64,000 nt of DNA, taken from assembly GCF_004664715.2 (NCBI RefSeq), contig NC_051071.1:91102436-91166435 (forward strand). Direction: 5' to 3'. Positions 41,549 through 51,292 of this stretch are shown piece by piece. The number at the start of each line of letters is the position of its first letter. Within the stretch, counting starts at the first letter, position 1. This stretch comes from Peromyscus leucopus (Eukaryota; Chordata; Mammalia; Rodentia; Cricetidae). The notes under the pieces were generated by a model. The model did no database searches and was not told where the DNA came from. It saw nothing but the letters and a program-made list of their open reading frames with translations. The position numbers and the translations under genes are program-made.

Positions 41549-42001
41549 TGGCCTTGCTGTAGAGAGCACCATGTCTGTCTCATCTTGTTCTTCACAACAT
41601 GAAGCCATCTGAGATTTGTGAGGTAAATTACTCTTCGGTGGCTGGGAAAGCTCTATGAAGAGGATGAGCTCTGTATGGAGAAGACGGTAACTTCCAAGTC
41701 TTTGAAAACAGAAAGGCTATGGATTTGTCCAGAGAATGCACATTCTGTGATGCAGCTGTCAACATAAAACACGCAAATGTCTACTACTTGAGCTTAGCTG
41801 GGTTGAGAGTGAACAGTCCTTTCTCAATATCTTTTGTGTGTAACCAGGGGCTGGCGGCAGGAATGTCAACAGGTCAAAGAACTCTTGGAAAATCTTTTTC
41901 TGAAGAAGAGTCACCTGCAAAACTTAATTCTCCATCTATTCTCTATAACCTTTCAAAGTTGGTAAATTTGCACAAAATTATTCAAAAGAAATCTTAACTG
42001 A
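41549..42001. other. Unique intergenic sequence
   Basis: No supported gene; a 92-codon ORF at 41719-41997 lacks domains and splice context. Confidence 0.35.
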
Positions 42002-42090
42002 ATGTTGGCTGAGGCAGGAGGATTACATGAGCCCTGGAGTTTGAGACTGTCTGGGTAACTCAGTGAGGACTCCCCACTGCAGACAAAATA
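42002..42090 (+). mobile_element. Proto-B1/FLAM-like 7SL monomer
   Basis: GCTGAGGCAGGAGGATTACA, TGAGCCCTGGAGTTTGAGAC and TGTCTGGGTAACTCAGTGAG keep the 7SL-type wording (GAGCCCTGGAGTT) lost in modern B1. Likely an early fossil monomer. Confidence 0.6.
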
Positions 42091-42206
42091 CAAAGAGGGG
42101 TGGTAGTGAGCTGAGCTCAGAACCAGGGGACACAGAACCTAAGTTCCTGGGCTGACAGACCTCTCTGGAGCAGACAGCAATGGGAGGCAGATGGAAGCAG
42201 CCATGG

Positions 42207-42603
42207 AGTCTTAGTTAGGGTTTCTGTTGCTGCTGACCAAAGAGTGTGTTGGGGAGGAAAGGATTTATTAGGCTTACACGTTAGCATTGCTGTTCATCAC
42301 CAAAGGAAGTCAAGACAGGACCTCAAACAGGGAAGGATCTGGGAAGCAGGAGCTGATGCAGAGGACGTGGAGAGGTGCTGCCTACTGGCTTGCTCCCCAT
42401 GGCTTCCTCAGCCACCTTCTTATAGAACCCAGGACCAGCAGCTCAGGGATGGCACCACCCACCACGGGCTGGGCTCTCCCCCATTGATCGCTAATTGAGA
42501 AAATGCCTTACAGCTGGATCTCATGGAGGCGTTTCTTCAGCTGAGGCTCCTTCCTCTGACGACTCTAGCTCGTGTCAAGTTGCCACATGAACCAGGAGGT
42601 ACA
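42207..42603 (-). mobile_element. MT-type ERVL-MaLR LTR, near full length
   Basis: 397 bp reverse MT LTR: AGTCTTAGTTAGGGTTTCTG, GAAAGGATTTATTAGGC, GGAGCTGATGCAGAGGACGT, ACCCAGGACCAGCAGC, ATTGAGAAAATGCCTTACAG, CGTGTCAAGTTGCCACATGA, ending GGTACA. CATGG and GATGG flank it as an imperfect 5-bp duplication. Confidence 0.9.
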
Positions 42604-43337
42604 GATGGCGTGTTAGGGTCCTGCTGGCAGAAGAGAGGACACACCCTGAACAGTCCTGCCCTCCGGCCGGTCTTCACCTGCATTATTGACTCAATGACGG
42701 CAGCAAACCCACTGAGAAGGTTTTGGGTCCCCGCCCCACCCCAGTTTGGTAAGTGGGAAGACTGCAACCCCAGGGACCTGGTCACTGGGCAGGAGCCCAT
42801 AGCTGGTGGGTGAAGTGGCTGCCACTCAGATTCAAAGCTTTGGCCACTGCGTTCTCAGGAGACTGGGGTCCTTGGGGGAGAGTGATATAAAAGTGCTCTT
42901 ATTTATTGCTAAGTGAAGTATACGTCGGTTAAGATTTTAGCAATAGCTATCAGGATGGTAAGCATACATGCCAGATGATTCAATAAAAGCATATTTGTAA
43001 TAGAAAACAACTTGGAAACATCTTAAGTATCTATTTAGTAAGGAGTGGGTTGGACAATTTCTGGTAAAACTACATAATACTATTTACTCACTAAAATACT
43101 ATACTCAAAAAATACTATTTATTCACTAAAAGAAAGAGAAAAATCTATATTGAAATGTGAAAAATACTTCTTCATGTTGTTCAACATAAAAGTAAATTAC
43201 AGAAAGTGAATTGCACAGAAGAGTCCACCTCCGTGAGTTGTGTGGAGGGGTACACTCCTCTTCGATGAGAAGGAAGTGTCTAGAAGTAGACGTAATTGGT
43301 TGCTGTTGCTGGTGAGGGGAAGGGAGTGGTTCTCCGT
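42604..43337. other. Unique intergenic sequence
   Basis: No gene recognised; AT-rich at 42900-43200. Confidence 0.4.
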
Positions 43338-43424
43338 GGAGAGGAGAGGAGAGGAGAGGAGAGGAGAGGAGAGGAGAGGAGAGGAGAGGAGAGGAGAGGA
43401 GAGGAGAGGAGAGGAGAGGAGAGG
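43338..43424 (+). repeat. (GAGAG)n pentanucleotide microsatellite
   Basis: About seventeen perfect 5-bp units, purine-only on plus. Flanks are unique. Confidence 0.97.
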
Positions 43425-44109
43425 GAAACGCGTGCTTTGAACTCTGTACTCTTCTCAGCTCTCTGATTTTTCCCTAATAAGTAAGTACGACTTTTGTAAT
43501 AAAAGGAAGCATTTTCAAGAAAGCCCTTTGAACTTAAAAAATAACGGAAGGGTTTTATAGCACAGAAATGAAGTGGGTCAGGATCTGATGGGAAGGCGGA
43601 TGGTGAGGAAGGAACTAATGATGGCCAAAGGTCATCGGTGTCTTCGTGTTAATTGCCAAGGCAGATTCACAAAGAGCTTGAGCACTGGAGAGAGTGCACC
43701 TTGAAGGCACGAGACCCGAAAGGGAGCTCTTGCTGGTATTTTGGATAACTTGTCAAACCAACACCCAAGGGCTTTAATTTCTTCAATTCTTTCCCAAGTT
43801 GCCTAGGATCTCCCACATGATTGTTAGGTTCATGTGAAGCCAGCTCAGGTAGGAAGAGAAGTATCCACCCCCACCTCCCCCCACACCACCACCATCAAAA
43901 CTTGGCTGGAGGAAACCATTCAATTCTCTGGCTGCATGGAGGTTGGCAGTGACAGCTGTAGCCCTTTCTGCATGGAAACATTCTCCCTCTGATAAAGAGG
44001 CAGATTGCATTCGTCTGGCTAATCCAGCCATACGCTGGAGAAACAAGGAAAGGCCCAACCTATCCATATGTGCTATGAATTCTAAAAGGAAAGGAGCCTA
44101 CCCATAAGT
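43425..44109. other. Unique intergenic sequence
   Basis: No feature recognised besides a C/A-rich patch at 43867-43899. Confidence 0.4.
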
Positions 44110-44130
44110 TGTGTGTGTGTGTGGGGGGGG
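44110..44130 (+). repeat. (TG)n-(G)n tract
   Basis: Six to seven TG units followed by eight or nine G. Confidence 0.9.
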
Positions 44131-45228
44131 TTGATTGTTTGCCGCTGCTTTTTCTGATAATGCCAACATGGTCATTATTATTTGATTAGTTTTCTCCTCT
44201 CAAAAGCCATCTTGGAGCACTTCTGGCCAAAGATGACAGCATAGTTCTTATAGAACTTCCCTTCAAGTCTCTAGCCTGTATGGGCAGGATTATAGTTTAA
44301 TCTGTTTCATCCAAACATCCAATGTCTATTTGGTTTGTATTGTACAACTAGCACCTACCTATTTTAAAATACCCCAGTATCTAATTATTGGAGATACAAA
44401 ACTCAACCTTGTCTTCCCAGTCATGCCTCTCTCAACAGGCTTTAAAGGTAAATCAGAAACTTCATTAACTCACTTCATCTTGTCTCAATATACTTTGTAT
44501 TCCAACTGTTATAGCAGTAACCAGCTGAACCCAGGCGTACCCAGGTAAGAGTCAGGTCTGACCATGAATTTATTATGTTCTTAAGCCTGAGATTCCTCAA
44601 TAACCTAACAAGGTGTCCACAGGAATTTGCTTAACAATGTCTACTCAACCCAGATGTTCAAGAAACTTAGCATGCTTTGGACGACCTTTGATTAATAAGG
44701 AAAGAACCTGATGGGTACTGTTGTTGTTTTTCATACCTTGAAGAGAAAATTCTGTTGCACATTCGAAATGCCCACAACTCTGACAGCTTGATAATGTCCA
44801 TTCTTATAAGTTTCCTCTGTAAGGAGATTTGGGGTGGGGCACATGAATACACTTAACAAGGTTGGGACAGGGATAAAGACTTTCTAAGTCTCATGGTGAT
44901 GCCTGTGAGCAGCCCCCACAGTGACCTCCCAGAGCACTGACAAACAAGGACGGCTTGTTTTCTGGGGGGCAGTATGTGTCTCTTCTCGTGACTACTCCAG
45001 GTTTGTGTGGTTGTCTCTGGAATGGTCTGACCATGATGATGGGAACAGACTAGTCATGAACATAACAGCTGTAATATGTGAGGCCGGACATCAACTCATG
45101 GAAAAGGACTTGGTCCCTTCACATTGCTATCAACGTCTTACTCGTGAAACTTTATTACAACAGCTGGCCTTGGTTTCTGTGTGGGGCTGGAGTGGCTACT
45201 GTAAAATGGAGGAACCCAGGGGTTTATG
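44131..45228. other. Unique intergenic sequence
   Basis: About 1.1 kb without a recognisable feature. Confidence 0.4.
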
Positions 45229-45265
45229 TGTGGGGTGTATGTGTGTGTATGTGTGCATGTGTGTC

Positions 45266-45304
<39 letters not shown>

Positions 45305-45557
45305 TGTGTACATGTGGGTGGGTGGGGTCAGAGGACATCAAATATCCCTCTTCATGTACCTTTCATCTTTTGTTTAAGACAGGGTCTCTCTTTGGCCTGG
45401 AGCTTCACCAAATAGGCTAGGGTAGCTGGCAAATGAGCCTCAAGGATCTCCCTGTCTCTGTCCACCACACCTGGCTTTGTATGTGGGTTCCAGGTATCTA
45501 AGCTAAGTCATCAAACTTGAGGCAAGCATTTTATGAACTGAGCCATCTCCCAGCCTC
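45229..45557 (-). mobile_element. B4-type composite SINE with TG repeat
   Basis: TG repeat at 45229-45303, then GGGGTCAGAGGACATC, AGACAGGGTCTCTCTTTGGC, TAGCTGGCAAATGAGC, CACACCTGGCTTTGTATGTG and a reverse head (TGAACTGAGCCATCTCCCAG). The order of B3-like and B4-like parts fits a B4A-type element. Confidence 0.75.
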
Positions 45558-45785
45558 TAGCAGAATGTCTTTTTGGTGACAACTTCAATGCCCAACAAGA
45601 ATTATAAATGGGCAACTGCAGCAGCAACCTCTGTCCAAAAAGACTGTAGAACTCCAGTGTCCATGTGCGTTTAGATAACTCATTTGCTGGACACCAGGCT
45701 AGACCAGCTGAGGTGAGGGAAACTATGCTGAGTGACACTAGCTGGTAAGTATCAGTTAGGGGGTCAGAACAATTTGCAGCAATTC
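45558..45785. other. Unique intergenic sequence
   Basis: Nothing recognised. Confidence 0.4.
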
Positions 45786-45800
45786 AGAATGGACCTCATT

Positions 45801-45961
45801 GCCGGGCGGTGGTGGCGCACGCCTTTAATCCCAGCACTCGGGAGGCAGAGCCAGGCGGATATCTGTGAGTTCGAGGCCAGCCTGGGCTACCAAGTGAGTT
45901 CCAGGAAAGGCGCAAAGCTACACAGAGAAACCCTGTCTTGAAAAACCAAAAAAAAAAAAAA
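45801..45961 (+). mobile_element. B1 SINE, young, with 15-bp target duplication
   Basis: Starts GCCGGGCGGTGGTGGCGCAC with an intact A box region, keeps the full body and ends AAACCCTGTCTTGAAAAACC plus A15. Perfect duplications AGAATGGACCTCATT at 45786-45800 and 45962-45976. The 3' part has AAAGGCGCAAAGCTACACAG, a variant I associate with cricetid B1. Confidence 0.97.
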
Positions 45962-45976
45962 AGAATGGACCTCATT

Positions 45977-46083
45977 ACATTAACCTTCTCATACTAAGTC
46001 TTGAAGGCTCCTAGAAGAAAAGCAAATCAGCATAAGGGGACAGACTATCACAGTTGGGCGCCTATCTAAAAAGAATTATCAAG
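45977..46083. other. Unique spacer
   Basis: Nothing recognised. Confidence 0.4.
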
Positions 46084-46089
46084 GAAGTG

Positions 46090-46460
46090 TGTGGACAAAT
46101 TTCTAAACAGTCTTATTAAATAAGAAACACAGAGCCAAATACAGGGGTGAGAGCCGAAGAGATCAGAGAAATAGAGAGGAGCCACTGACTAACCTCATCT
46201 TACCACCATGCAGCAGCCTCCCCAGAGAGAGCTTCTTCCTGTCTAATGTGAGCTTTTATTGCCTTCCTGTTCTGCCTTCTTATTGGCTCTAAGCCCAGCC
46301 ACATCACTTCCTCATCACTGCCTGTCTATACAGACCTCCAGGTCTCTATGGTTGGTACTGGGATTAAGGGCGTGTGCCACCACTGCCTGACTTATGTTTA
46401 TGGCTCGCTGTGACCTCTGATCTCCAGGTAAACTTTATTAACACACAAAATATCACCACA
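46090..46460 (-). mobile_element. Solo LTR carrying a B1-derived segment
   Basis: 371 bp, TGTGGACAAATTT to ATCACCACA on plus. In its own sense the start TGTGGTGATATT is shared with the LTR at 57891-58402. GAAGTG (46084-46089) and GAAATG (46461-46466) flank it. 46352-46395 reads as a reverse B1 5' end (GGGATTAAGGGCGTGTGCCA, CCACTGCC). Confidence 0.8.
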
Positions 46461-46466
46461 GAAATG

Positions 46467-47164
46467 TGTTCTGCCTCTGTGGTATCTGTACATAGTTTTG
46501 TAAGCCACACAGGTACATGAAATCACATTGCAGAGAAATAAAGCATCAAATCCAGAGGTTCTGAGTAGAACCATATTTGTTGTGTTGGAGGAACCCACTG
46601 TGGCCAGAGGGGCGTGTGCAAAGGACATAATGAGAGTTGGTCAGGGAGGTAATCATAGGAGTCTAACCAGAAGGGATATGCACCTAGAGTGAAGACCGTG
46701 AATCACGATTCATGTGGAGCTGGGAGTTATCTACAAATTCTGAGAAATGCGTAGAGATCCCTGTCGCTCTGGGAAATGGATACAGGACATCAAGAATGAG
46801 AACACTTTAAAGTAGTGTTTGGACCTCATTTCAGATGGATTTTCGAGTGCATAGAACAAAGCCTGGGCACCACGTCTTGAGCTGAAGGTGGTGTTACTCT
46901 TCAGAACTGACTCAGAGCTGTTCCTGAGTAAAACCAAACCAAACCTCTTCTGCCTCTTACAGTGAGTACTGGGTGAGTGCTCAGAAAACGCTTGTCATTT
47001 CCTCATTTAAATATACATTGGGGCTTGGTGAAGAGTTAGTGGGAACAATGTCCCAACGCTGAAAACCATAAGCAGCGCATGGTTTCCAAGACCAGGCTAT
47101 CTTCACGCTGGTCACTTAACCATACACCGGGAAGTGTGTATGTACCTCACCACACATGGGTGTT
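46467..47164. other. Unique intergenic sequence
   Basis: No recognisable feature. Confidence 0.4.
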
Positions 47165-47310
47165 TTAATCCTCTCAATGACCCATCTAGGTGAAGTCAGT
47201 CTATAAAAGTTTGCAGTTGAAGAATCAGAGATTAGAGGAAGGGAAGTTGACTAAATTGTTAGTGACCACTATATGATAAAGGTCAGAGCCTTGACTCCAG
47301 AGCCAGCCCT
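47165..47310 (-). mobile_element. MIR SINE relic
   Basis: TTTTAATCCTCTCAATGACC, GCAGTTGAAGAATCAGAGAT, AGGAAGGGAAGTTGACTAAA and GGTCAGAGCCTTGACTCCAG follow the reverse MIR order. Confidence 0.65.
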
Positions 47311-48031
47311 TTCCTTACCATTGTGGACTCTGGGCAACAGTTACATTCTCTGGTGGCCTCATCTTATGTTTATGATTTTCCTATGAAAAAGAACTAGTGT
47401 CGGCAGGCTTGGAAAGCCACAATTTCCTGGAAGAAAATAATGAAAGCAGTGATTCTATTTATTTATTAATGTGTCCTAAGTTAGAAAGAGCCTTTGCTCC
47501 TGGAAGAGCCTCACGTCTGATGGAGAGAGTGGGTGGATGTTTCATCCTGAGCTCCTGTGATGATGTCTGCCGAGGTCCCCTGCTGTGGGACACTGTCTTT
47601 CAGAATTCACGGCCCTGCCTTATCCATACTTCAAAAGTCATTAACGTAGTTGCATTGCCAAAGAAGGAAAGAAACAGCAGTGTGATCTACCCATGAGATA
47701 AAGTTGTCTGCCCCACAGAAGCTCGGCCTTTTTCTCGTAAACCAGTTCCCATGCTGGGGAGGTAAAGCCAGTTAGCGCTCTCAGTAACCGAGGAACAGGG
47801 CTGGAGAAGGGGAGAACGAAACCAAAGGCCCAGAGTGTTCCACCAAATTGTGTATTGAATAGTCCGGTGCTGGGCCTTTACCTGGCAGCCACTTTCTTAG
47901 GCTTCTTTGACAGCAGAATTGTGTGACTACAGGTGACTCTTGTGAGCTGGGGCGCTGCCCACTGGTGCCGATATACACAAGTCAGGGGTCTGGTGGACAT
48001 ACAGAACAACGCATGCTAAAGCCAGCACGGG
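47311..48031. other. Unique intergenic sequence
   Basis: Nothing recognised; a 99-codon ORF at 47397-47696 has no supporting domain. Confidence 0.4.
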
Positions 48032-48264
48032 CTGAGAAGATGGCTCAGTTGGCGATGTGCTTGTCACGTGAGCAGAACTGAGGTCCAGTCCCAGCATAGC
48101 AGTGTACACCTGTAACCCTAGCGCTGGGGAGTGGAGGCAAGGGAACCCCTGGGGTTTGCTGGAGGCCAGTCCAGCCAAATCTGTGAGCTCAAAAACTCAA
48201 TGGAGACCTTGTCTCAACAAATATAGTGGAGAGCAACTGAGGGAGATATCTTACATTGACGTCT
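48032..48264 (+). mobile_element. RSINE1/B4 SINE
   Basis: GGGCTGAGAAGATGGCTCAG head, GGTCCAGTCCCAGCATAGCA, CCTGTAACCCTAGCGCTGG, GAGACCTTGTCTCAACAAAT, TGGAGAGCAACTGAGGGAG and a terminal ACATTGACGTCTGGCCTACA: a complete element. Confidence 0.9.
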
Positions 48265-48319
48265 GGCCTACACACATACACACATACATGCACACACACG
48301 CACGCACACATGCATGCAT

Positions 48320-48357
<38 letters not shown>
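48265..48357 (+). repeat. CA-rich tail repeat
   Basis: CACATA, CACG and GCAT variants followed by about fifteen CA units, the usual end of the preceding RSINE1/B4. Confidence 0.95.
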
Positions 48358-48860
48358 TCATAGCAACACTCAGACACCCAGACTGTTCATCGCTTCCACA
48401 TCTGTTAAGTCTGCAGCTCTCTGGAAGCACAATGGCGTATCCACACCTCAGAAACCCTGCCAGCTTTGGACCCTGCCCCTCCCTTGTACTTTTCCACTTC
48501 AGTCCTTTTGGCCATCTTTGCTGTTTGCTTTGATGAACTTCTGCTCCTGGAGTTGGCGTGCCCAGTGTAAGTGGCATTTCAGCATGGAGTTCCCTAGGTA
48601 ACTAACATCCTTGCCTAGATTAATATGTCAGTGGCATATGGTGCCAATGGCCTGTCGTTGGGTCTCAGAATCAGATCAAACTGTCTGCCAGGCTGCTGGC
48701 CGCTCTGGCATCATGCCTACAGCCCCCACGCTCGGGGAAAGAGAGCAACGTTGTCAGGAAACTATTCAGAGTGAACTTTCTTGTGCAAAGGCCAGAATCT
48801 GGCTTCCCTTCTTCCTTCGTTCCTCTCCCCCACTGGCATCAGAGCTCCAGAAGGATGCGC
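48358..48860. other. Unique intergenic sequence
   Basis: No supported feature. Confidence 0.4.
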
Positions 48861-49060
48861 TGGGCTGCTGAGATGGTGGCTGGGCTGCTGAGATGGTGGC
48901 TGGGCTGCTGAGATGGTGCCTGGGCTGCTGAGATGGTGGCTGGGCTGCTGAGACGGTGGCTGGGCTGCTGAGGAGATGGCTGGGCTGCTGAGATGGTGGC
49001 TGGGCTGCTGAGATGGTGGCTGGGCTGCTGAGATGGTGGCTGGGCTGCTGAGGAGATGGC
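48861..49060 (+). repeat. 20-bp minisatellite, 10 units, in a SINE head
   Basis: TGGGCTGCTGAGATGGTGGC repeated every 20 bp from 48861 to 49041. Two units read GAGGAGATGGC. It leads directly into a B3 body, and the unit resembles the tRNA-like SINE head (GGGCTGGAGAGATGGCTCA), so it is best explained as expansion of that head. Confidence 0.95.
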
Positions 49061-49262
49061 CCCCCAGGGAAAGGCCCAGGCCACCAAGTCTGACAACTTC
49101 TTCATTGCTGGAGCCCACATGGCAGCAGAAAAGAGACTCCCATAAACTGCCCCCTCACCTCCCCACATGCGCCATGGCAAGCGCACGCACCTCCTCTCCC
49201 CAACACACACACTACACATACAAAGTAAATCAACGTAAAAAACAAAGTTTAAAAAGAAAAAT
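49061..49262 (+). mobile_element. B3 SINE body and tail
   Basis: GGGAAAGGCCCAGGCCACCA, AGTCTGACAACTTC, GGAGCCCACATGGCAGCAG, AGAGACTCCCATAAACTGCC, TCACCTCCCCACATGCGCCA and an A-rich tail follow B3 order. Its 5' head is replaced by the 20-bp array. Confidence 0.85.
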
Positions 49263-49464
49263 GCCCCAGTAAACTCTTTAGTTCACCAAGCTGGACTTGG
49301 ATGGAATCATTTCTCTAGTCTCTTGTTGCCCCCACCTCTTTCTCTGGGGTGAATAGAAACGGTCTCCTCAGGAAAAGTCATGTATCAACAGCGTCTGGTA
49401 GCTATCGTGGATGAACTGCCCTCGGCTTTCTAAATGTTGAGATTGTAGTCATGTGCCCCCATGC

Positions 49465-49660
49465 GGCTTATACTAAGTACTTTGTGTGTGTTGTCTCACC
49501 GAACCATCTCCACATCTTTATGAAGTGTGTTCTCCTGCTATCCAATAAGGAAATTGAGACCAAGAAAGTTAAGGAACTTAGCCACGATTGCACAGTTGTG
49601 TGGCAGAAGACTCTAGGCAGCCTGACCGAAAGCTGAAGCTCTCGACTGCCAAGCTGTGTG
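49465..49660 (-). mobile_element. MIR SINE relic, nearly full length
   Basis: ATACTAAGTACTTTGTGTGT, GTTGTCTCACCGAACC, AATAAGGAAATTGAGACCAA, GAAAGTTAAGGAACTTAGCC, CACGATTGCACAGTTGTGTG and AGACTCTAGGCAGCCTGACC match reverse MIR well. Confidence 0.8.
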
Positions 49661-49974
49661 ATCTAAAACAACTCCCTAATGGCCTCATACATACAAGTTT
49701 CTAGCTAGAGTAAAGACATTTAGGAACAAAAGAAGCCTTTGAGGTCAGGGGAAAGAACCATGCTCTTGAGAATCAAACCTTGGCTTAAAAGCTTACTAGC
49801 CATTGGAACTCCATTCCCTTACTTAGAAAAATATGGAATCAAAGATGACCTTGAACTTGGAGAAGGGTAGGAATGTAGTATCAGGGAAATAAATCTGAGA
49901 AGCAACGGGCACAGAAGATATATCTAGGAATGGCAATTACCGTGCCTTGAGGGATGTGGATGGGGTGCTGGGTG
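49661..49974. other. Unique sequence with a MIR fragment
   Basis: 49748-49840 is MIR-like (separate entry); the rest is unassigned. Confidence 0.4.
49748..49840 (+). mobile_element. MIR SINE relic
   Basis: AACCATGCTCTTGAGAATCA, AACCTTGGCTT and AAGCTTACTAGCCATTGGAA, then CCTTACTTAG, track the MIR 5' half. Confidence 0.5.
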
Positions 49975-50095
49975 TGTGGCTTAGGCACATCTCAAACTTG
50001 GTATGTAGGCTAGAGTGGATGACTCTGGACAGCTCCTCCTGCCCCACCTCCTCCCAAGTGCTGGGACTACAGGCATGTGGCATCAGACTCTGTCT
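49975..50095 (-). mobile_element. Diverged B1-type SINE
   Basis: GTATGTAGGCTAGAGTGGAT, AGCTCCTCCTGCCCC and CCCAAGTGCTGGGACTACAG then GCATGTGGCATCA in reverse B1 order. Confidence 0.6.
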
Positions 50096-50301
50096 CAGTA
50101 CATGAAGAACTTGAATAAATATAGCTTTGTGTGGCCCTGCGAGATAGTTTCTTTAATGGAAACAAAATTACATGTCCCAGCATCAGCTGTCCTTGGTGAC
50201 ATTTGGCACAAAACAGGTCTAACCTTCCCCATGGCACACAGAGATCCTTGAAAACAAATATAAGGGCTGGCCCTGGAGACAATAGTGGACAATTTAAAAG
50301 A

Positions 50302-50303
<2 letters not shown>

Positions 50304-50349
<46 letters not shown>
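50304..50349 (+). repeat. (TG)n microsatellite
   Basis: About 23 perfect TG units. Confidence 0.97.
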
Positions 50350-50353
<4 letters not shown>

Positions 50354-50377
50354 AGATAGATATAGATAGAAATAGAT

Positions 50378-50420
<43 letters not shown>

Positions 50421-50464
50421 GATAGATAGGTAGGTAGGTAGATGGATGGATGGATGGATGGATG

Positions 50465-50511
<47 letters not shown>

Positions 50512-50537
50512 GATAGATAGATAGACAGACAGACAGA
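50350..50537 (+). repeat. GATA / GGTA / GGAT / GATA / GACA tetranucleotide array
   Basis: Ordered blocks of GATA, GGTA, GGAT, GATA and finally GACA. The spurious minus-strand ORFs are runs of Ser-Ile-Tyr-Leu. Confidence 0.97.
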
Positions 50538-50654
50538 GGAAGCACCCTTGGAACATCATCTAGAACGTTCTCTCCCAGATACCCTCCCCATCACTTCTTC
50601 GCCTCCTCCTCCTCCTCAGAGTCTCTCAGGACCTTCGGTCTATTCTTACCACCA

Positions 50655-50785
50655 CTTTTTGGTTCTTTTTGCCTTGAACTCAGAATGGCACCAACGGCGA
50701 CCGTGGGCTCCTGATACTCCTGCCTCTACCTCGTAAGGGCTGGGATTACAGGTGTGCAACACCACCACAACTCACCACCGTGTTT
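50655..50785 (-). mobile_element. Diverged B1-type SINE
   Basis: TTTGCCTTGAACTCAGAATG, CTCCTGATACTCCTGCCTCT, AAGGGCTGGGATTACAGGTG and CAACACCACCACAACTC in reverse B1 order, with losses. Confidence 0.6.
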
Positions 50786-50849
50786 TTAATTTTTTCATAA
50801 TGCTTGCACCTTCAGTCACGTGTTATAATTAACCTGCCGTTCTAATTTC

Positions 50850-51187
50850 CTCTACATCACTACAACAAAACACTCTAGCAAAAAGCAACTTTAGGGAGAA
50901 AAATGGCTTCTTTGTCTTTCAGATCAGCCCATCATTGAGGGAAGTCAGGGCAGGAACCCAAGGCAGGAACGTGGAGGCTGCTGCCTGCTGACTCAGCTAG
51001 CTGCTTCTTCTTCAGCCCAGGACCACCAGCCCAGAGAATGGTACCCCAGAGTGAGCTGGACCCTCTTAGAGCAATTGTCAATCTGGACGGCCCCTCGTAG
51101 ACAAACTGGCTACACAGTTACTCAGTTCAGACTCCATTTCCAAGGAACCCTAGGCTGTGTCAAGTTGACAGTTAGTGTTAACTAGAG
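50850..51187 (-). mobile_element. MT-type ERVL-MaLR LTR, diverged
   Basis: Reverse MT order: ACTACAACAAAACACTC, GAAGTCAGGGCAGGAACCCA, GGAGGCTGCTGCCTGCTGAC, CCCAGGACCACCAGCCCAGA, CTAGGCTGTGTCAAGTTGAC, GTTAACTAGAGCACC. Confidence 0.75.
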
Positions 51188-51239
51188 CACCGCTTGCTAC
51201 ACTTGTTTACATCGTCAACCTCCACAGCTGGCCTTTCAG

Positions 51240-51292
51240 GGAGCACTTAGAACAGTACCTAGCACACGGTAAGTACTAAATACTGTTTTGGA
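51240..51292 (+). mobile_element. MIR SINE 3' fragment
   Basis: GAGCACTTAGAACAGTACCT, AGCACACGGTAAGTACTAAA and TACTG match the MIR 3' end. Confidence 0.7.

Noticed and set aside
41719..41997. 92-codon ORF in unique sequence
   Set aside because: No recognisable domain, no promoter or splice context; this length is expected by chance in 64 kb.
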